DNA from: Urechis unicinctus
Lineage: Eukaryota > Annelida > Polychaeta > Xenopneusta > Urechidae
Direction: 5' to 3'
DNA length: 64,000 nt
Assembly (NCBI GenBank): GCA_034190875.2
Contig: CM067358.1
Coordinates: 51,028,281 to 51,092,280 of the forward strand
The translations under genes and the position numbers were made by a program. The number at the start of each line of letters is the position of its first letter. Position 1 is the stretch's first letter. A model generated the notes under the pieces. That model searched no databases. It was given only the letters and a program-made list of their open reading frames with translations, and was not told the DNA's origin. Below are positions 34,240-46,930 of the stretch, in pieces.

Positions 34240-35620
34240 GCCTCAGAGGGAGAAACCGTCCAGAGAACACCAAGAGGCTACAATGCAGGACAGACTGGAA
34301 CCATTGGTCCAAACTTGGACTGATGTTCTAAACAGTTCCACTGAAGGCTTTCTATTCTTCACTGTAACTCCTGGGTATGAAATGAAAACAGATTGTTATC
34401 TCAATCGTGGTTGACATTCATCAGAATGAAGAGCAAGTTAATGGTGACCTGTACAAATACATTTCAAGCTGGATCTACCCAAATCCACTTGATACCGGAT
34501 TCAAGGTAATTCTATTTCATATATTCACCTATGTGCAAAACTCTCCATACTAAACATGCCACAATAACATTTACCATTGTGTCAACTAACATCCTGATAA
34601 AGTCATCAAAGTTTTGAAGAAAACAAAATTTGCACATAAACTTATTTGGACGGCTGTTTATGATACTAACCTGAACAACCAATAAATGTTAAGATTTCCT
34701 GAATCCGTTATGATGTCCATTATGATGTCGTGGAGTTCACGATGTCCATCTGTCTGAAATGTTTCAATAAGTCAGTCATAATTTCTACACTGTACATGCA
34801 ACTAGCAAGGTATCATCACAATGATCACTGCTAGGGTCAAAATCGAATTGATTTTGTCAATGCATAAGATATGGCCATACATACAGAAGTGAGTTGTAAT
34901 GCTAACTGGGGTGGGGTGGGGGGGGGGGGGTCAGCATTAAGGTGGGGGGGGGGTCGCCTTTCCATTGTTGCTGATCCCTCTGTGTATCATTTTGAAGCCT
35001 AATTGAATCTAAATTAAGGTAACGGTAATATTGGGGCTTAATGTCACTTTCAACAACGAGGTGATATCTAGACAGTGATTGATGAAGATGATTGTGGTGC
35101 TTGGACAGCTCCCCCGTTGCCCAGACCGGGCTGTAAAACCCACGCCGCTGGGATAAAGGTTCAGCATGGTACTATTGAGCTGATATGATTAATGGCACCC
35201 CACCCCAACCATCCTGTCCACCTAATCTCATCAAAACATGCGATGAAAGAAAATAACTCGCCAGGTTTTATAAGTTCAAGGTATCTGATTTGAATTGTGG
35301 ATTTGTGCATTTTGTTGGGATCAAACATCATAGGACGTTTACGAATACGTCCTGTAGGGCTAGCAACATGCCATGACATGTCCCAGCCCAATAATGATAC
35401 AGAGCTTATCGCGGAAGCTAACGTTCGCCAGAAGTAACCTCATAGCAACGGACCTTCGGTGAAAACAAACACCTATCAAGCCTTGTGAATATTAGTGATT
35501 TGATGGTTTAATTGCTTTTGGTAAACTGTGTGTTTTCAGTTGGTTGAAGATTTATGACACTCCGGTGGTCAACATATAGAATTCTCAAGAATGATCATTT
35601 AAGGTATGCATCTTGATGTT
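34240..35620. other. Upstream region of the KCTD gene with possible extra exons
   Basis: On the minus strand a segment at 34671-34753 is bounded by ACATTTCAG and TTCAG|GTTAGT and is open for 27 codons. A 71-codon frame from the ATG at 35379 contains PTGRIRKRPMMFDPNKMHKS. Their phases do not join to each other or to KCTD, so I leave them uncalled. A poly-G run occupies 34911-34952. Confidence 0.3.
34911..34952. repeat. Poly-G runs
   Basis: Two G runs separated by TCAGCATTAAGGT. A similar poly-G run is at about 62491-62511. Confidence 0.95.
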
Positions 35621-36060
35621 GAAATAGGTTGACTGTGGTGGTGGGTAAGCAGTGGGTTAACAACTTATATTCAACGGGCCGACTTACTTTAATTTTCAGA
35701 AGTTCCGTCAGTTCCAGGTATTATGAATGGTTCTCTTATCCCAATTTATGTTCAATGTATGTACTAAATGGGTTGACCTATCATGACAATCAGTGGGTTG
35801 ACAGCCGTGAATGCTCAAATGGTTGACTCATCTCAATATTCAGGAGGGGAGTGCATGGTAGCTATGGGTATTCATATGGTTGACTCATCTAAATTTAGAG
35901 AGGTGGGGGTTACAGCTAGGGGTATTCATATGGTTGTCCGGCCGGTGCTAGGTTGACTTATTTCAAAATTCAGTGGGTTGACAGCGGTGGGCATTCAAAC
36001 GTTTGACTTGTCTCAATATTCAGTGGGGAGACTGATGTGGGTATGCTAATGGTTTACTTA
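35620..36060. repeat. Degenerate 50-60 bp tandem repeat
   Basis: About seven copies with GGTTGACTCATCTCAATATTC followed by AGTGGGTTGACAG and GGTATTCA. The clearest copies start near 35816, 35875, 35947 and 35996. Copies before 35790 are weaker. No coding potential. Confidence 0.8.
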
Positions 36061-36064
36061 CTAT

Positions 36065-37990
36065 ATTTAAATCCATTTTGTTCAGTGCTCTAGACGTTCA
36101 TCAAGTTGGCATTCCAGCCAAAGACAACGACGGTTGATTGATGGATAAAGCAAACTGTTGTAGCTCCAATTTGATGACATTCCATTGTTAGGCAACGACT
36201 ATTTGCCTGGAATAGATTGATTACCAACTTAATTACGAATAAGTTGTAGCATATAGGTTAATTACAATGTGTTGATATCTAGGGTACGTGCAATCAACCA
36301 CAGACAACAAAAAACAGATTAGCCGGTTAGATATTTTTTTCCTGCTGAAGCGAGGCTGAAGAAAAAAACAACAGATCCATAACATATCTTATATAATATT
36401 GCACAAAATATTTTGTGTCTCCAAGTAAAGACATTATCCACTCAGTTTGATTTAAAACACTAGGAGTCGGCATATCATCGGACCCAAGTATTCACCGTTG
36501 CTAAAGCCTCTTAGTATGTGTATGCAATGCATTTTGGGAGCCCCCAAAAAACCAGGATGAACGAAAAGCTCTATTCACCTGTGGTGACGCGTGACAACTC
36601 TGTCTCTTTCTCAGAGTTAACTTGTCAGCGTTGCCTGAATATCTCTCGAGTGTCGTTCTTGAGTTTTAATTGGGAACTGTTGATGAGTGACTTGGCTCCT
36701 GGCTGTCGGCGGATCAACACAGGAGAAAACCAACCTCTGAGTAACAGGTAAGCACGGCATGGAAACACTACACACCAATACGGTAGCTTAATATCTTGGT
36801 ATATTTCAGTCCCAGTGTCTGTGGTTCACAATCTGATGTCGGCAACTGGAATGATCGAGAAACTAAGCGTGAGCAATTAGCCCAAAAGACCAACTTCAGG
36901 TTGTCGGTCGGTCCAGCAGTAAAACCAAAATAATATGTTTACCAGTGATATTTTCTTCCGAAATACAAGTGTGGAGGACAATATCCCAGACAGCCCCAGA
37001 AACTTCTGATGTAAATAAGGCGGTGAGAACATAGGCAAAAACTATAGCTGATAGTTCCTGTCGCCTTTTCCCCAAGTATTCGTTGCTTTCTTTGTGATTC
37101 GGTGTGATATTTGTGCAACAGTGAAAGTAAGTTGCCTTTTCTACATGTTAGACAAGGTCATTTAAGCTTTTAGCTTCGTGCCACAAATAGTCGCTGCGAA
37201 TCCGCGTCTTGCAAGCTGTCTCGACTATGTTCCAATTGTTGAAAGCTTCCGCTGTTCAGTTTCCACCGCCTCGCCGTCATGTTGCCAAGTCGGGCCCAGA
37301 TATTACCGCTTGGTGTGTTTTACGCCAAAATACTAATTCACAGGATACTGCTGTTGCTGAAATTCAACCTCTGTTCCGATAAATGTTTGGCGAGTTGATT
37401 TTATTAGATAAAACACGGGAACTCGTGATGATTCCGTTGAATTACGCAGGCTAGATACGTTGGACGCCAGAACTAAGAGGGAGTGCATGCATCAATCCCG
37501 TGCTTAGTTCGAAAGAGCTATGGGCAATGGTTGACCGCAATGTGGATAAGGACAAAAAGACTCCGCCTCAGCATATTAATTATCGCCCAATCCGACCATT
37601 ATTCATTTAGTACGAATGTGATAATAGACAATTAAAGAAAATGAAAATCACCTGAGAACTGTGGTTTATTGTTTAATTATTGCACACACTTGCAAACAAA
37701 ACCGCACAGTGCTTTTGATGAAGTTGTCTATTTACAAATACAGAAAATACATCCTTCTGGTGACGACGGAATCGTTTCTTATATGCTAACCGCAACGCAT
37801 GAACGTCATGACATCATGGATGAACTCTGCCTTTATGATGTCTACTGGCAAAGTTTTTTCGCCGGGCGTTACCAGGTTGCAGATGGCCAGTTGGGCATCA
37901 GGCGCATGTACTGGGTAAAAATGGCGGTCAAAGGCCTTCGATATATAATGCGTTTGACCATCACGATGACCAATCATAACGCCAGCCATG
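36065..37990. other. Mostly non-coding stretch before an RT relic
   Basis: Nothing firmly recognised. Between 37200 and 37650 several short frames look protein-like (for example KELWAMVDRNVDKDKK) and may be further decayed parts of the retroelement whose RT fragment follows, but frames change too often to be sure. Confidence 0.35.
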
Positions 37991-38010
37991 ACCTAGATCT
38001 TGATCCTGCC

Positions 38011-38178
38011 TTTCTGTTTTACTGCACACAACGAGTCAGTGTTCGAGACGCATGCTGGTCAACCCCCATACTGCCATATGGTGTACCACAAGGATACGTC
38101 CTTGAAACTTTACCATTCACAGCCATCCTAACACCAGATGGATATCTGATCTGCCTGACATCTGTTCTTATGCCATAA
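38011..38178 (+). pseudogene. Fragment of a non-LTR reverse transcriptase
   Basis: The frame contains CTQRVSV followed by LPYGVPQGYVLETLPF. This is a close variant of the RT segment normally read as TQRVSV and YGVPQGSVLGPLLF in CR1/RTE/jockey-type LINEs. The catalytic YADD block that should follow is not recognisable. The same open frame extends upstream to 37669, where similarity is doubtful. It is too diverged to be functional. Confidence 0.7.
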
Positions 38179-38518
38179 TCGGACGATGCAGAGGTCAAAT
38201 TCGAAGATTGCTTTGGCAAAGTAAGATGGTGAGATGTTTTCGGTGAAGATAACACTGCAATTCTATAGCCTGCAACTCGGACTCATAACTCGCCGGAATA
38301 GGTCATGTTATTATCAAATCAGACGATTAGACAGGACCAGAAAGTTCCCTGACTTATCCACAACCGAATTGGCTGTCCACACATTTATATCCCGTCGAAT
38401 AAACCATTGCTGTACAGGATCCAATCTGACATAATTGAAAGTCAAAAATCTACTAAAAGTGCCAAAATGGCCCGACATGACCTTGTATGGTCACAAAGCA
38501 CTTAACATGGCCAAACCA

Positions 38519-39022
38519 AGGCACTCCCTATCTCCACCTGGATCACACTCCCTGTCTCCATCCAGAACACACTCCTGTCTCCATCCGGAACACACTCCTG
38601 TCTCCATCTGGAACACACTCCCTGTCTCCATCTTGAAAACACTTCTTATCTCAATCTGGAACACACTCCTTATCTCAATCTGGAACACACTCCTTATCTC
38701 CACCTGGATCACACTCCCTGTTTCTACCTGGAACACACTCCTTATCTCTACCTGGATCACACTCCCTGTCTCCATCTGGAATACACTCCTTATCTCAATC
38801 TGGAACACACTCCTTGTCTCCACCTGGATCACACTCCCTGTTTCTAACTGGAATACATTCCTTATCTCAACCTGGATCACACTCCCTGTCTCCATCTGGA
38901 GCACACTCCTTATCTCAATCTGGAACACACTCCCTATTTCTACCTGGAACACACTCCTTATCTCTACCTGGAACACACTCCTTATCTCAATCTGGAACAC
39001 ACTCCTTATCTCCATCTGGAGC
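38519..39022. repeat. 24-bp minisatellite, about 21 copies
   Basis: A 24-bp unit such as CTCCTTATCTCAATCTGGAA plus CACA repeats, with variants CCTGTCTCCATCTGG and TTTCTACCTGGA interspersed. The unit length is a multiple of three, so long open frames of 8-residue repeats (SIWNTLLI on plus, IRSVFQIE on minus) arise on both strands. Neither looks like a real gene. Confidence 0.95.
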
Positions 39023-39040
39023 AACCCTCATCTCCCTACC

Positions 39041-39145
39041 CCACCCCAGCGACACACACACACGAACACCCAAGCACACACGCAAGTACACATGCACAAA
39101 TACATATCTACGCACACATACGCACCCGCGCGCACACATACGAGA
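39041..39145. repeat. CA-rich degenerate microsatellite
   Basis: CACACA and ACGCAC-type repeats directly follow the 24-bp minisatellite. Confidence 0.85.
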
Positions 39146-39179
39146 TATAAATTATCGAGGAGCTATCTGATTTAAAACT

Positions 39180-42070
39180 GTAGCGAAATTTACCTTCTTG
39201 CATATCTTACAAGGACCGCTATGATCACAGTTTGATGGTGCCACATGCGAAGTCATAATGATTCCAGGTTTGCATGAATTCCGTATTATCCATGAACATA
39301 CTATTGTCATATGAACGCAGCCTATCATTGTGTACATTGCCTTTCCCTAAAATTCACCTTTTCAAAGGTTACAATATATCTTGATTATAACGGGAGAACG
39401 GGAGTTTATTTGATATTCCATTCAATGGAGTAAGGTATTGCTGGACCTCACCGTTATGACTTGCATCGACAAGGTTTGCCGCGCTTAGCTGTCATCCAAA
39501 CGGGCACGGGATATAGTTGGTGGATTGCTTCCATTTAATGGACCAAATGAAACTAGAAACGTTGCTTTCATAGTTTTGAAAGCATTTTCCAGTTAAGACA
39601 CAAGGGGTTTTCACAGTCAAAATTTTACTAGCCTCGGTGAACGATTTCACGATTACCGCTCAGCTCGTTGAATCAATGTGAGTTAATTGACACCAGTCTC
39701 GAGCAAAATTACTATTCGTAGCCTCGGTGAAAAACGTGCAAGAACAATGGTTCCATGTGGTTGGTTTTCTCGCGTCGAACTCGGCCACAACCAATGCACT
39801 GGCATACTATAGTAAACAAGAGCAGCCGAGACGCTTTGTAAATATCCAAAAGCGATTGTATTTCAGATCTGTCGAATGTGCCATGTAAATACGGTATAAG
39901 AAATCGTGATGCATCAACTTAGGTCGAACGTCAGGTATAGAATGATATGGATGCACATTTGAGATACTTGACAATGTTCACGATCGAACGTGTTGAGTTG
40001 AATTGCTATGTATCGACACCGGATGAACATACAAAAGCGAGTCATAGATTGCAGCTTGGAAAATGCGTCAATGACTTTTGTTAGGCATCGGGGATGTAGA
40101 TGATGCAATAAATTGCGGAAAATGTTCGATACATTGTATTGTGCATGGTGCAGGATATGACCATCGGAATCAGCAGCCTCCTTCATTGATCAGTCCAGAA
40201 ACTGACGGTCGTATATGGTTATATTAAAGATGACACCGCGTTTTATGGCTCAGTGCAGACCAAAATACAGGGAAATAAGCAAACGCTCTCTACCCTCACG
40301 AATCGTTTGATTCATTTTAGCACTGAATGTTTCTGTATTTAGCAAATTAAAAAAGCTTCACACAATCATTTGGACTATTGTCCAGTGCTTGGGAATGTAT
40401 GGACGATTTATGAACGAGCCTGTTCTATTCACACACGGTTGATAACACTGACGACACAGCACTGAATAAGAACCATGCTACAACACAAAGAGTAGACTTT
40501 ATGTTCATGTACTGGTATCTGTAAACCGAATTATATAGCCTGCCATTTGCGTTACGTGTATTGCCATCACATCGTCTCTCTCGCTCATAAACCATCGAAT
40601 TTCGCTATATAATTATTACTTGGGTCCTAAAAGTAGAATTTCCTTTTTGTATAGCTATTTTATATGCAGCCATTAGCCTTAAACTGCCATTGTTAACCAC
40701 GTGTGCCATGGGTGCTATGTGGTGTTGTTAAGAGCACCGCAATTTACAATTAGTCCGTTACCCGAAGCTGTAACGTGCGACGCACGGTAAAATGTATGAA
40801 TCACGCGACAGCATTGTATAATGACAGATTCTTACGCTACATCAGGCTTCGGAAGCAATAATTGTGAGCTTGAAAATTTGGTCGCCGGCACAAAAAACAA
40901 CGACTATCGTGGGTTAAAAATAGAATGTGAGCTCGATGGCACAAGTATAATTTGGTCAGGGGGTTGATAGGCCCACTGTACGGCTTGCTTTATCAACCAA
41001 GCTCCTACTCATTCCCCTTATCAAATAGAGGTGTAGTATATCTTCTATATTTTCTCATATACGCTTGGAGTACCTGACAATTCTAACAACGCGGGAACTC
41101 ATCCCTGAAATTGGACAATCCAAGGTATTGGTACTCGCTTGGGTTGAGTACATGCCATACGCATACCACAAGGCAACACATATCCAGCAAATAGTTTGCC
41201 TCCCAGATATATGGTAGTTTAGTGGGTGGTGTGGTGGCTGCCATGCAAACAAAAGTGGCTGATATTATGGCCGCCTCAAGTCATCACCTCACAAAGCCAT
41301 GCTTCATTCCAGGTCTATAAATGTTTAACACATTCACTCTTCATTTTTATCTCTACTGTCATGATTTTTATGCCTTTTACCTGTTGCTATTGTTTCCAGC
41401 TTACCTGATTACCGCGTCTTAAATTGAGTTTTAGTGAGTAAACCATGAATTGCTCACGCCTGACAACAACATCAATTAGTTCATCACTGACCATCACAAC
41501 TGCATCTAAAGTACTCGTGCAAAAGCGGCATATGTCCCAACACTTGACTAATGGCGTTTTAATAGCAATTTCCCGTTGTTTTAAACATTCTTAAAATATC
41601 TTTAGCTACGCATATGTTTAGCAGTTGCTACTGCTAAGCGTGTGTAATTGACCTAAAGACGTCGTAGATAGAGGGCTGACATTTTTTTTAACAGTATCTA
41701 AGCATGTTTTGTCTCTGCTGGAAACTACAAAACCTTTACCATGGCCTGTCTCGCATTTATGCATATCCTTGGCATGGCGAATATTCTTAGTAAACTATGA
41801 TTGTTTTACTGCTATGCAATACATAAATGTGGGTCATGTGATAATATGCTTTATGTCATCTCCCAGTTTCTGCATTCACAGCTAGTCCGTGTTGCGCTAT
41901 GACCATATCAGGTTTACTGATGCAGATCACATATCTCTCTGAGGCTTTTACCTGAAAAAAAAACCACCTGACTTGATGACATGAAGCATAGTGCGAGAAC
42001 AGCACCCAGAGAGGGGATTGCCAGTAGTAATGATATAGTTAGTGATCCAAATATCAGGTCGCTGCTATAA
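39180..42070. other. Long stretch without a recognised gene
   Basis: I found no convincing exon, RNA gene or strong repeat over nearly 3 kb. The only mild regularity is two nearby TAGCCTCGGTGAA motifs at about 39632 and 39719. Confidence 0.45.
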
Positions 42071-42073
42071 ACA

Positions 42074-42203
42074 GATAAAGGTATCCTTAGTTTGTATTAG
42101 CTGTATAGGGCTTAACGACACACCAGCACTAACGTGTTTTATAATACATTAGTGCTGGTTTGTCGTCAAACCCTATACTAACTTATCTTATACCTTTGAC
42201 AAA
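42074..42203. repeat. Imperfect inverted repeat (MITE-like palindrome)
   Basis: The left arm (about 42074-42133: AAAGGTAT, TAGTTTGTATTAG, GTATAGGGCTTAACGAC, CCAGCACTAA) is mirrored by the right arm (about 42149-42201: TTAGTGCTGG, GTCGTCAAACCCTATAC, ACTTATC, ATACCTTTG). The innermost 10-bp arms CCAGCACTAA/TTAGTGCTGG are perfect. The loop is about 16 bases. No coding sequence is inside, so this is a foldback element or MITE candidate. Confidence 0.8.
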
Positions 42204-42204
42204 A

Positions 42205-42980
42205 TGAATTCCTCGACGAATGTGTACACATTATTGGGTTTCACAATATTTGCAATAGTGGACAAAATATCTGGCACCATTAAGTTTTATTCCGACGTAA
42301 GTTTGTTTTGCACGAGATCGATAGTATTTAATGTGTATATTGGTGAACTACTATGGCGCCTCTGCTGAGCTAATGTTGGATGTAACATGGGCCTAATTTA
42401 TTAAACACTCAATGATTTTTGTGCTAATGTATTAAATAGCGAAAGAGACAATGATAATGTCCTGGTTCGGATTCTGTAACTCTGTTGTTAGAAGTTCACC
42501 ATTTCAATTATATTGTAATACTTTTAGAGGTTCACTGATGTGGAATTCAAGTCCTAACCAGCTGACCAGATAATGTAATGTTTGGAGGATCTCTGTTCTG
42601 ATTATATGGAAATTAGAACACGTTCGAGATTGCCTTTTCAAAATAAACTAATGTTGCGCTTTGTCAGTTTCTGCGTAACGTAACTGTGCTTATTTTATCA
42701 TTGTTCTGTGTAAGTATTATTTTTCATTATGTTTCAAAAAGTGTATTGTTATTATTATTAGCACCATAAGTATCATATCACAATTGAGTTCGAACTACAG
42801 ATATGGGTTCCAGATGGTTCGGGTTAGTCATTAACCTGCTTGGCCTGTACACAATCTGGCGTCACAATAACACATATTTACGTCAATATATCCATAGGTG
42901 TCAAATACAGAATACGGTAAACCTGATATCCTCGAACAACTAGCAATTTCCAGTTAGAAGGATCAATCAGTTGCGAAAAC
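42205..42980. other. Non-coding stretch
   Basis: AT-rich unique sequence with no recognised feature. Confidence 0.5.
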
Positions 42981-42983
<3 letters not shown>

Positions 42984-43043
<60 letters not shown>

Positions 43044-43054
43044 TAGATAGATAT

Positions 43055-43089
<35 letters not shown>

Positions 43090-43322
43090 TGTAGATATAT
43101 AGAGATATATAGTATAGATAGATATATATATATAGATATAGAGATCTCTCTATATATATATATATCTCTCTATATAGAGATATATATATATATATAGATA
43201 GATCTCTCTCTATCTCTCTATATCTCTCTATCTATCTCTATATATCTCTCTCTCTATCTCTCTCTCTCTCTATCTCTCTCTCTATATATCTATCTCTATC
43301 TCTCTCTCTATATCTCTATCTA

Positions 43323-43357
<35 letters not shown>
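42984..43357. repeat. Compound TA / GATA / TCTA / TC microsatellite
   Basis: A TA tract passes into GATA/AGATA repeats, then TCTC/TATC repeats, and back to TA. Overall composition is roughly mirror-symmetric, so the tract could form a long imperfect hairpin. Confidence 0.95.
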
Positions 43358-43359
<2 letters not shown>

Positions 43360-43360
<1 letters not shown>

Positions 43361-44010
43361 GTCCGATAATGGAACCGCTAACCTAGCCATGTTGAGCTTG
43401 GGTTCTTCGAGAACTGATCAAATGGCATTTGGTACAGTTATCGTAAACTTGCTCTGCTTTCTGTTGCTGTATCTGCGAACATCTTTTGATGAACTTATTT
43501 GTGTAGAGCTGGCTGGAACACATACTCTTTTACATCAAGCTTATCAGACTACCTTGTTCTGTCGTCGAACAGGGGAAAAGGAGACAAGTCTGTTCCTTAG
43601 TTGGATGAATATGCATTTTGGACACATTAGCATCATAACAACCAGGTGTACGTCCTCAGCAATGAGGGCTGTCACATACATCTTGCGTGAATACATGCCC
43701 GAATGTAATACTTGACTCATCAACAAACAATGGTCAATGATACTTCATATTGCTGGCACTCTAACTGCAAGCTACGCCATCGTGTAGCAATGGCCAGGCA
43801 AGCTGAAAATAAAAGCAATTTCAACACCCGATATAGGAAACTGATGCTAATGGCGCCAGGTTAGCAAAGGCTGATATTTGATTATTGTCGTGTGCATTGA
43901 GCCTTGAGTCGTGGTCTCTCAATCGCGGCGGTTGTTGAATTTCAATCCGTCTGTACATGTGGGTTTCGGTTTTCACAGGGAATCGTGGTTTGAAGCAGAT
44001 GTCATAATAC
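43360..44010. other. Non-coding stretch
   Basis: A 109-codon plus-strand frame with an ATG at 43389 has a hydrophobic segment but no family signature. I do not call it a gene. Confidence 0.35.
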
Positions 44011-44014
44011 GCAT

Positions 44015-44400
44015 CTGGTTACTGTAGCGTATTCCAGACTCTATTATGGTTACTGTAGCGTATTCCAGGCTATATTGTGGTTATTGCAGCGTATTCCAGG
44101 CTATATTTTGGTTATTGCAGCGTATTCCAGGCTATATTTTGGTTGCTGCAGCGTGTTCCAGGCTAAATCATAGTAACTGGAGCATGTTCCAGGCTATATC
44201 ATGGTTATTGTAGCATATTCCGGGCTATATTATGGTTATTGTAGCGTATTCCATACTATATCATGGTTATTGTAGCATATTCCGGGCTATATTATGGTTA
44301 TTGTAGCGTATTCCGGGCTGTATTATGGTTACTGTAGCGTATTACAGGCTGCATTCTGGTTATTATAGGTTTGGCTACTGTATAGTATTCCGGGCTATTT
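44015..44400. repeat. 31-bp tandem repeat, about 12 copies
   Basis: Units share GGTTATTGTAGCGTATTCC and AGGCTATATTAT, with register points at 44027, 44058 and 44089 (period 31). A short TA tract follows at 44406-44440. Confidence 0.93.
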
Positions 44401-44449
44401 TAAGGTAACTATATATATATATATGTATATATATATATAATATAAATAT

Positions 44450-46785
44450 ACTATAAATTAAATTGCTTTGGCTTTAAATGCAAAATGGTTATTGCATCCG
44501 ATAGACTTGGTGAATTGTTCGTGTGTGATTGCATACCAAGTATTAACACGTTGACGTTATTTTGATGTTTGCTCGGCACTAATAATACTTTAAGGGGAAT
44601 ATGATAAAAGAACTTGATCAGGAAGTAATTTAGAATAGCAATATTGTCGTCCATAACTTTAGCGAATCATTTGTTCCTTATCCAGATAAGCTCGAGGATG
44701 CGTGTTGCTTGGTGAAAGGTATGTTACCACATTTCAAGTTCCGTGTCAATTTAATACGAACTGTACTAGCCAGCAAACCCTTGCGCTTCTGTGTCTGACC
44801 TGGTTGCCCATTTGATTATCACCCCATCGAAATATATCATCAGGAATCATAAATGGTCTGTTTTGAAGAAAATGACACCCCGGCTATTTTGTTGACTTTT
44901 CAAATTCCGATTTCTTATTTTTGATGGTACTCGAATATTAAAACCAAATATGGGACACAGGAAACGCTGAAACCTTGCGGGGTTTGGCGGAGTCCTGAAC
45001 AAGACGGCGTTGCGCATGCGTATTTACTGCTCATTTGAACATGGTTTTTTTTTGTCCACGTTCGGAGACTGTTTTCACATTGATATTATCGATTAATTAT
45101 TGAAGAATTCTTGTCAAAATAACATTTAAGCATTATAAACTAGTCATTTTAGCAACGACAGTAAAATTATCCAAAATCTAAATGGCAAGAAACCGCTTAC
45201 AAACCGTATCATTCTCCACCATATTTCAGTTGTAACCAGTTATTCGTAACTATTCAGCTCTGTGTGAAATTGGTATGTCGATAATGTCCTGCCTGTAGAT
45301 GTAAGCTCGTGACAGGTGTCCGCTGTGTGGAGCAGGTCGCGTCCTTTATCATAGCAGCCAATCATGTGCATATTGGAACGGAGCTAGCAGATAACATACT
45401 CCGTGGGAGAGTTTGTTCATGACATGCGTCCCATATCACATTAACTCAACGTAAGCCACGTTTGAATTGATTTAGTCACTCCGTTGTAGAGCTTATCAAA
45501 CTTCTAAGGTATATCTTGAGAATCTGTGCTTGAATGGAATGTGCTCGAACTTCACACAAAGCGCTAATTCCCGACGGAGGTATCGGTTGTTTCGATTGAG
45601 GTATTGCATATATCATTACTAATAACTGGATGCCAAACATTGAAGCAAGATATGGGTAGTAAGAGATGTAAGCAATGTTACATCTGTATGCAAGTTAATA
45701 ATTTTCAAACATGCCTGAAGTCACGTCTACGCACGACGGGCACATTCAAGATGGTTACTGAATATTTGTTGGATCATCCTAATACCTCGACTTGCCGTTG
45801 CAGCTGCTGTTCTACATTGTTCACACGATCTATAAGAACACGTGAATCCTTTTCCTCTACATCTTTCCTTAAAGTGGTATTGCAGGGTTTCAAACTTAGT
45901 TTTTTTCCTGAGCAATATGTCGTACGTCACGTGATCTCACGTCGAATAACACTGGTCAATCTTCACCACAGTTTAATGCGTCATGCAATCACATTCGGCT
46001 TGGTACAATTTCGCTCATCACAACTCCTCGTCATCGTTTATTCAGTAATCCTTTGATCTAGTTTTAACAATCAAACCATACGCTATCAGTTAGCTGGCTA
46101 ATCGATTATGTGGAGTTGTAACGAACGCTTGTTGAAACACAAAATATATAACATATCTTACTGCGGCAGTATATCTAAAAGTGGGAAGTCCTACTACGTG
46201 ATAATTTTACTAATGTGGTTAAAAAGTCTTAACATGAATTGAATAACCGACAGTGTGATGGGTTTAACCACAAACATCCTTCATGATCAGCCAGAAACGT
46301 CTGGCCAAGTTGTATTATCACAATGTTTGCAAAATGTTTGGTTTATGCTCTTGACCATGGTTGTCGTACCACAATTACATATATACAATAGGGCACATCG
46401 TCATCTTCATGTTCAGTTACAAATCATGAGTAAGTCAGAATCAGACAGAGGTGTTAAGTCATGTCATAACGTAATTTGTAATCCGTTGTTGGTGGCTACA
46501 TGCAGGGCATCCGTTACCACAAGGTGTTGGATGGCCATCATTGTAGTTCATAAGCATGTAGACCAGAAGTTAAGTCAGATCATTTTATCGATTAACTCGA
46601 CGAGGTGTGGCGTGAGTTGCACGGTTCTCAACGCAGTACGACGTGCATATCATAATGGCCAATTCAGCGAATCTGTTATATATTAATATGTGTTAACCGA
46701 ATGCGACCATTGTCTTATTTCACATGCGAAAAGAGCTTAAGATTTAAATCAGCTTAGGTATATGAGATTCTTTATAACAACCCCT
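44450..46785. other. Stretch without a recognised gene
   Basis: Two long plus-strand frames (45604-46056, 150 codons, and 46255-46686, 143 codons) lack a family signature. The first has no ATG at its start. They may be chance or decayed coding sequence. Confidence 0.35.
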
Positions 46786-46787
46786 TG

Positions 46788-46930
46788 TATCGGTCGCTTG
46801 AATGCATGAGCAGACAACATACCAACGCATTATTCGATACAGTCCATTCTGCATCATATTCACCGCGTCAAGTACGGTATTTATCATACATTGTGATACA
46901 GAAATGTGGAACTTATTTTTTATAGAGCAA
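46788..46930 (+). repeat. Array junction module, copy 1 (others 49433-49580 and 52537-52640)
   Basis: Shares TTGAATGCATGAGCAG, CATA, CAGTCC and CATTGTGATACAGAAATGTG with the copies at 49.4 and 52.5 kb. It marks the left limit of the modular array I could recognise. Confidence 0.7.

Noticed and set aside
38435..39175. 246-codon plus-strand ORF with 8-residue repeats
   Set aside because: It is a translation of the 24-bp minisatellite and the CA repeat. The opposite strand is equally open and no domain is present.
43389..43715. 109-codon plus-strand ORF after the compound microsatellite
   Set aside because: ATG start, but no family signature, no splice or promoter context and no homologue I can name.
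45604..46686. Two plus-strand ORFs of 150 and 143 codons
   Set aside because: No recognisable family or splice context, and the first lacks a proper ATG at its start. Listed only as part of a stretch without a recognised gene.
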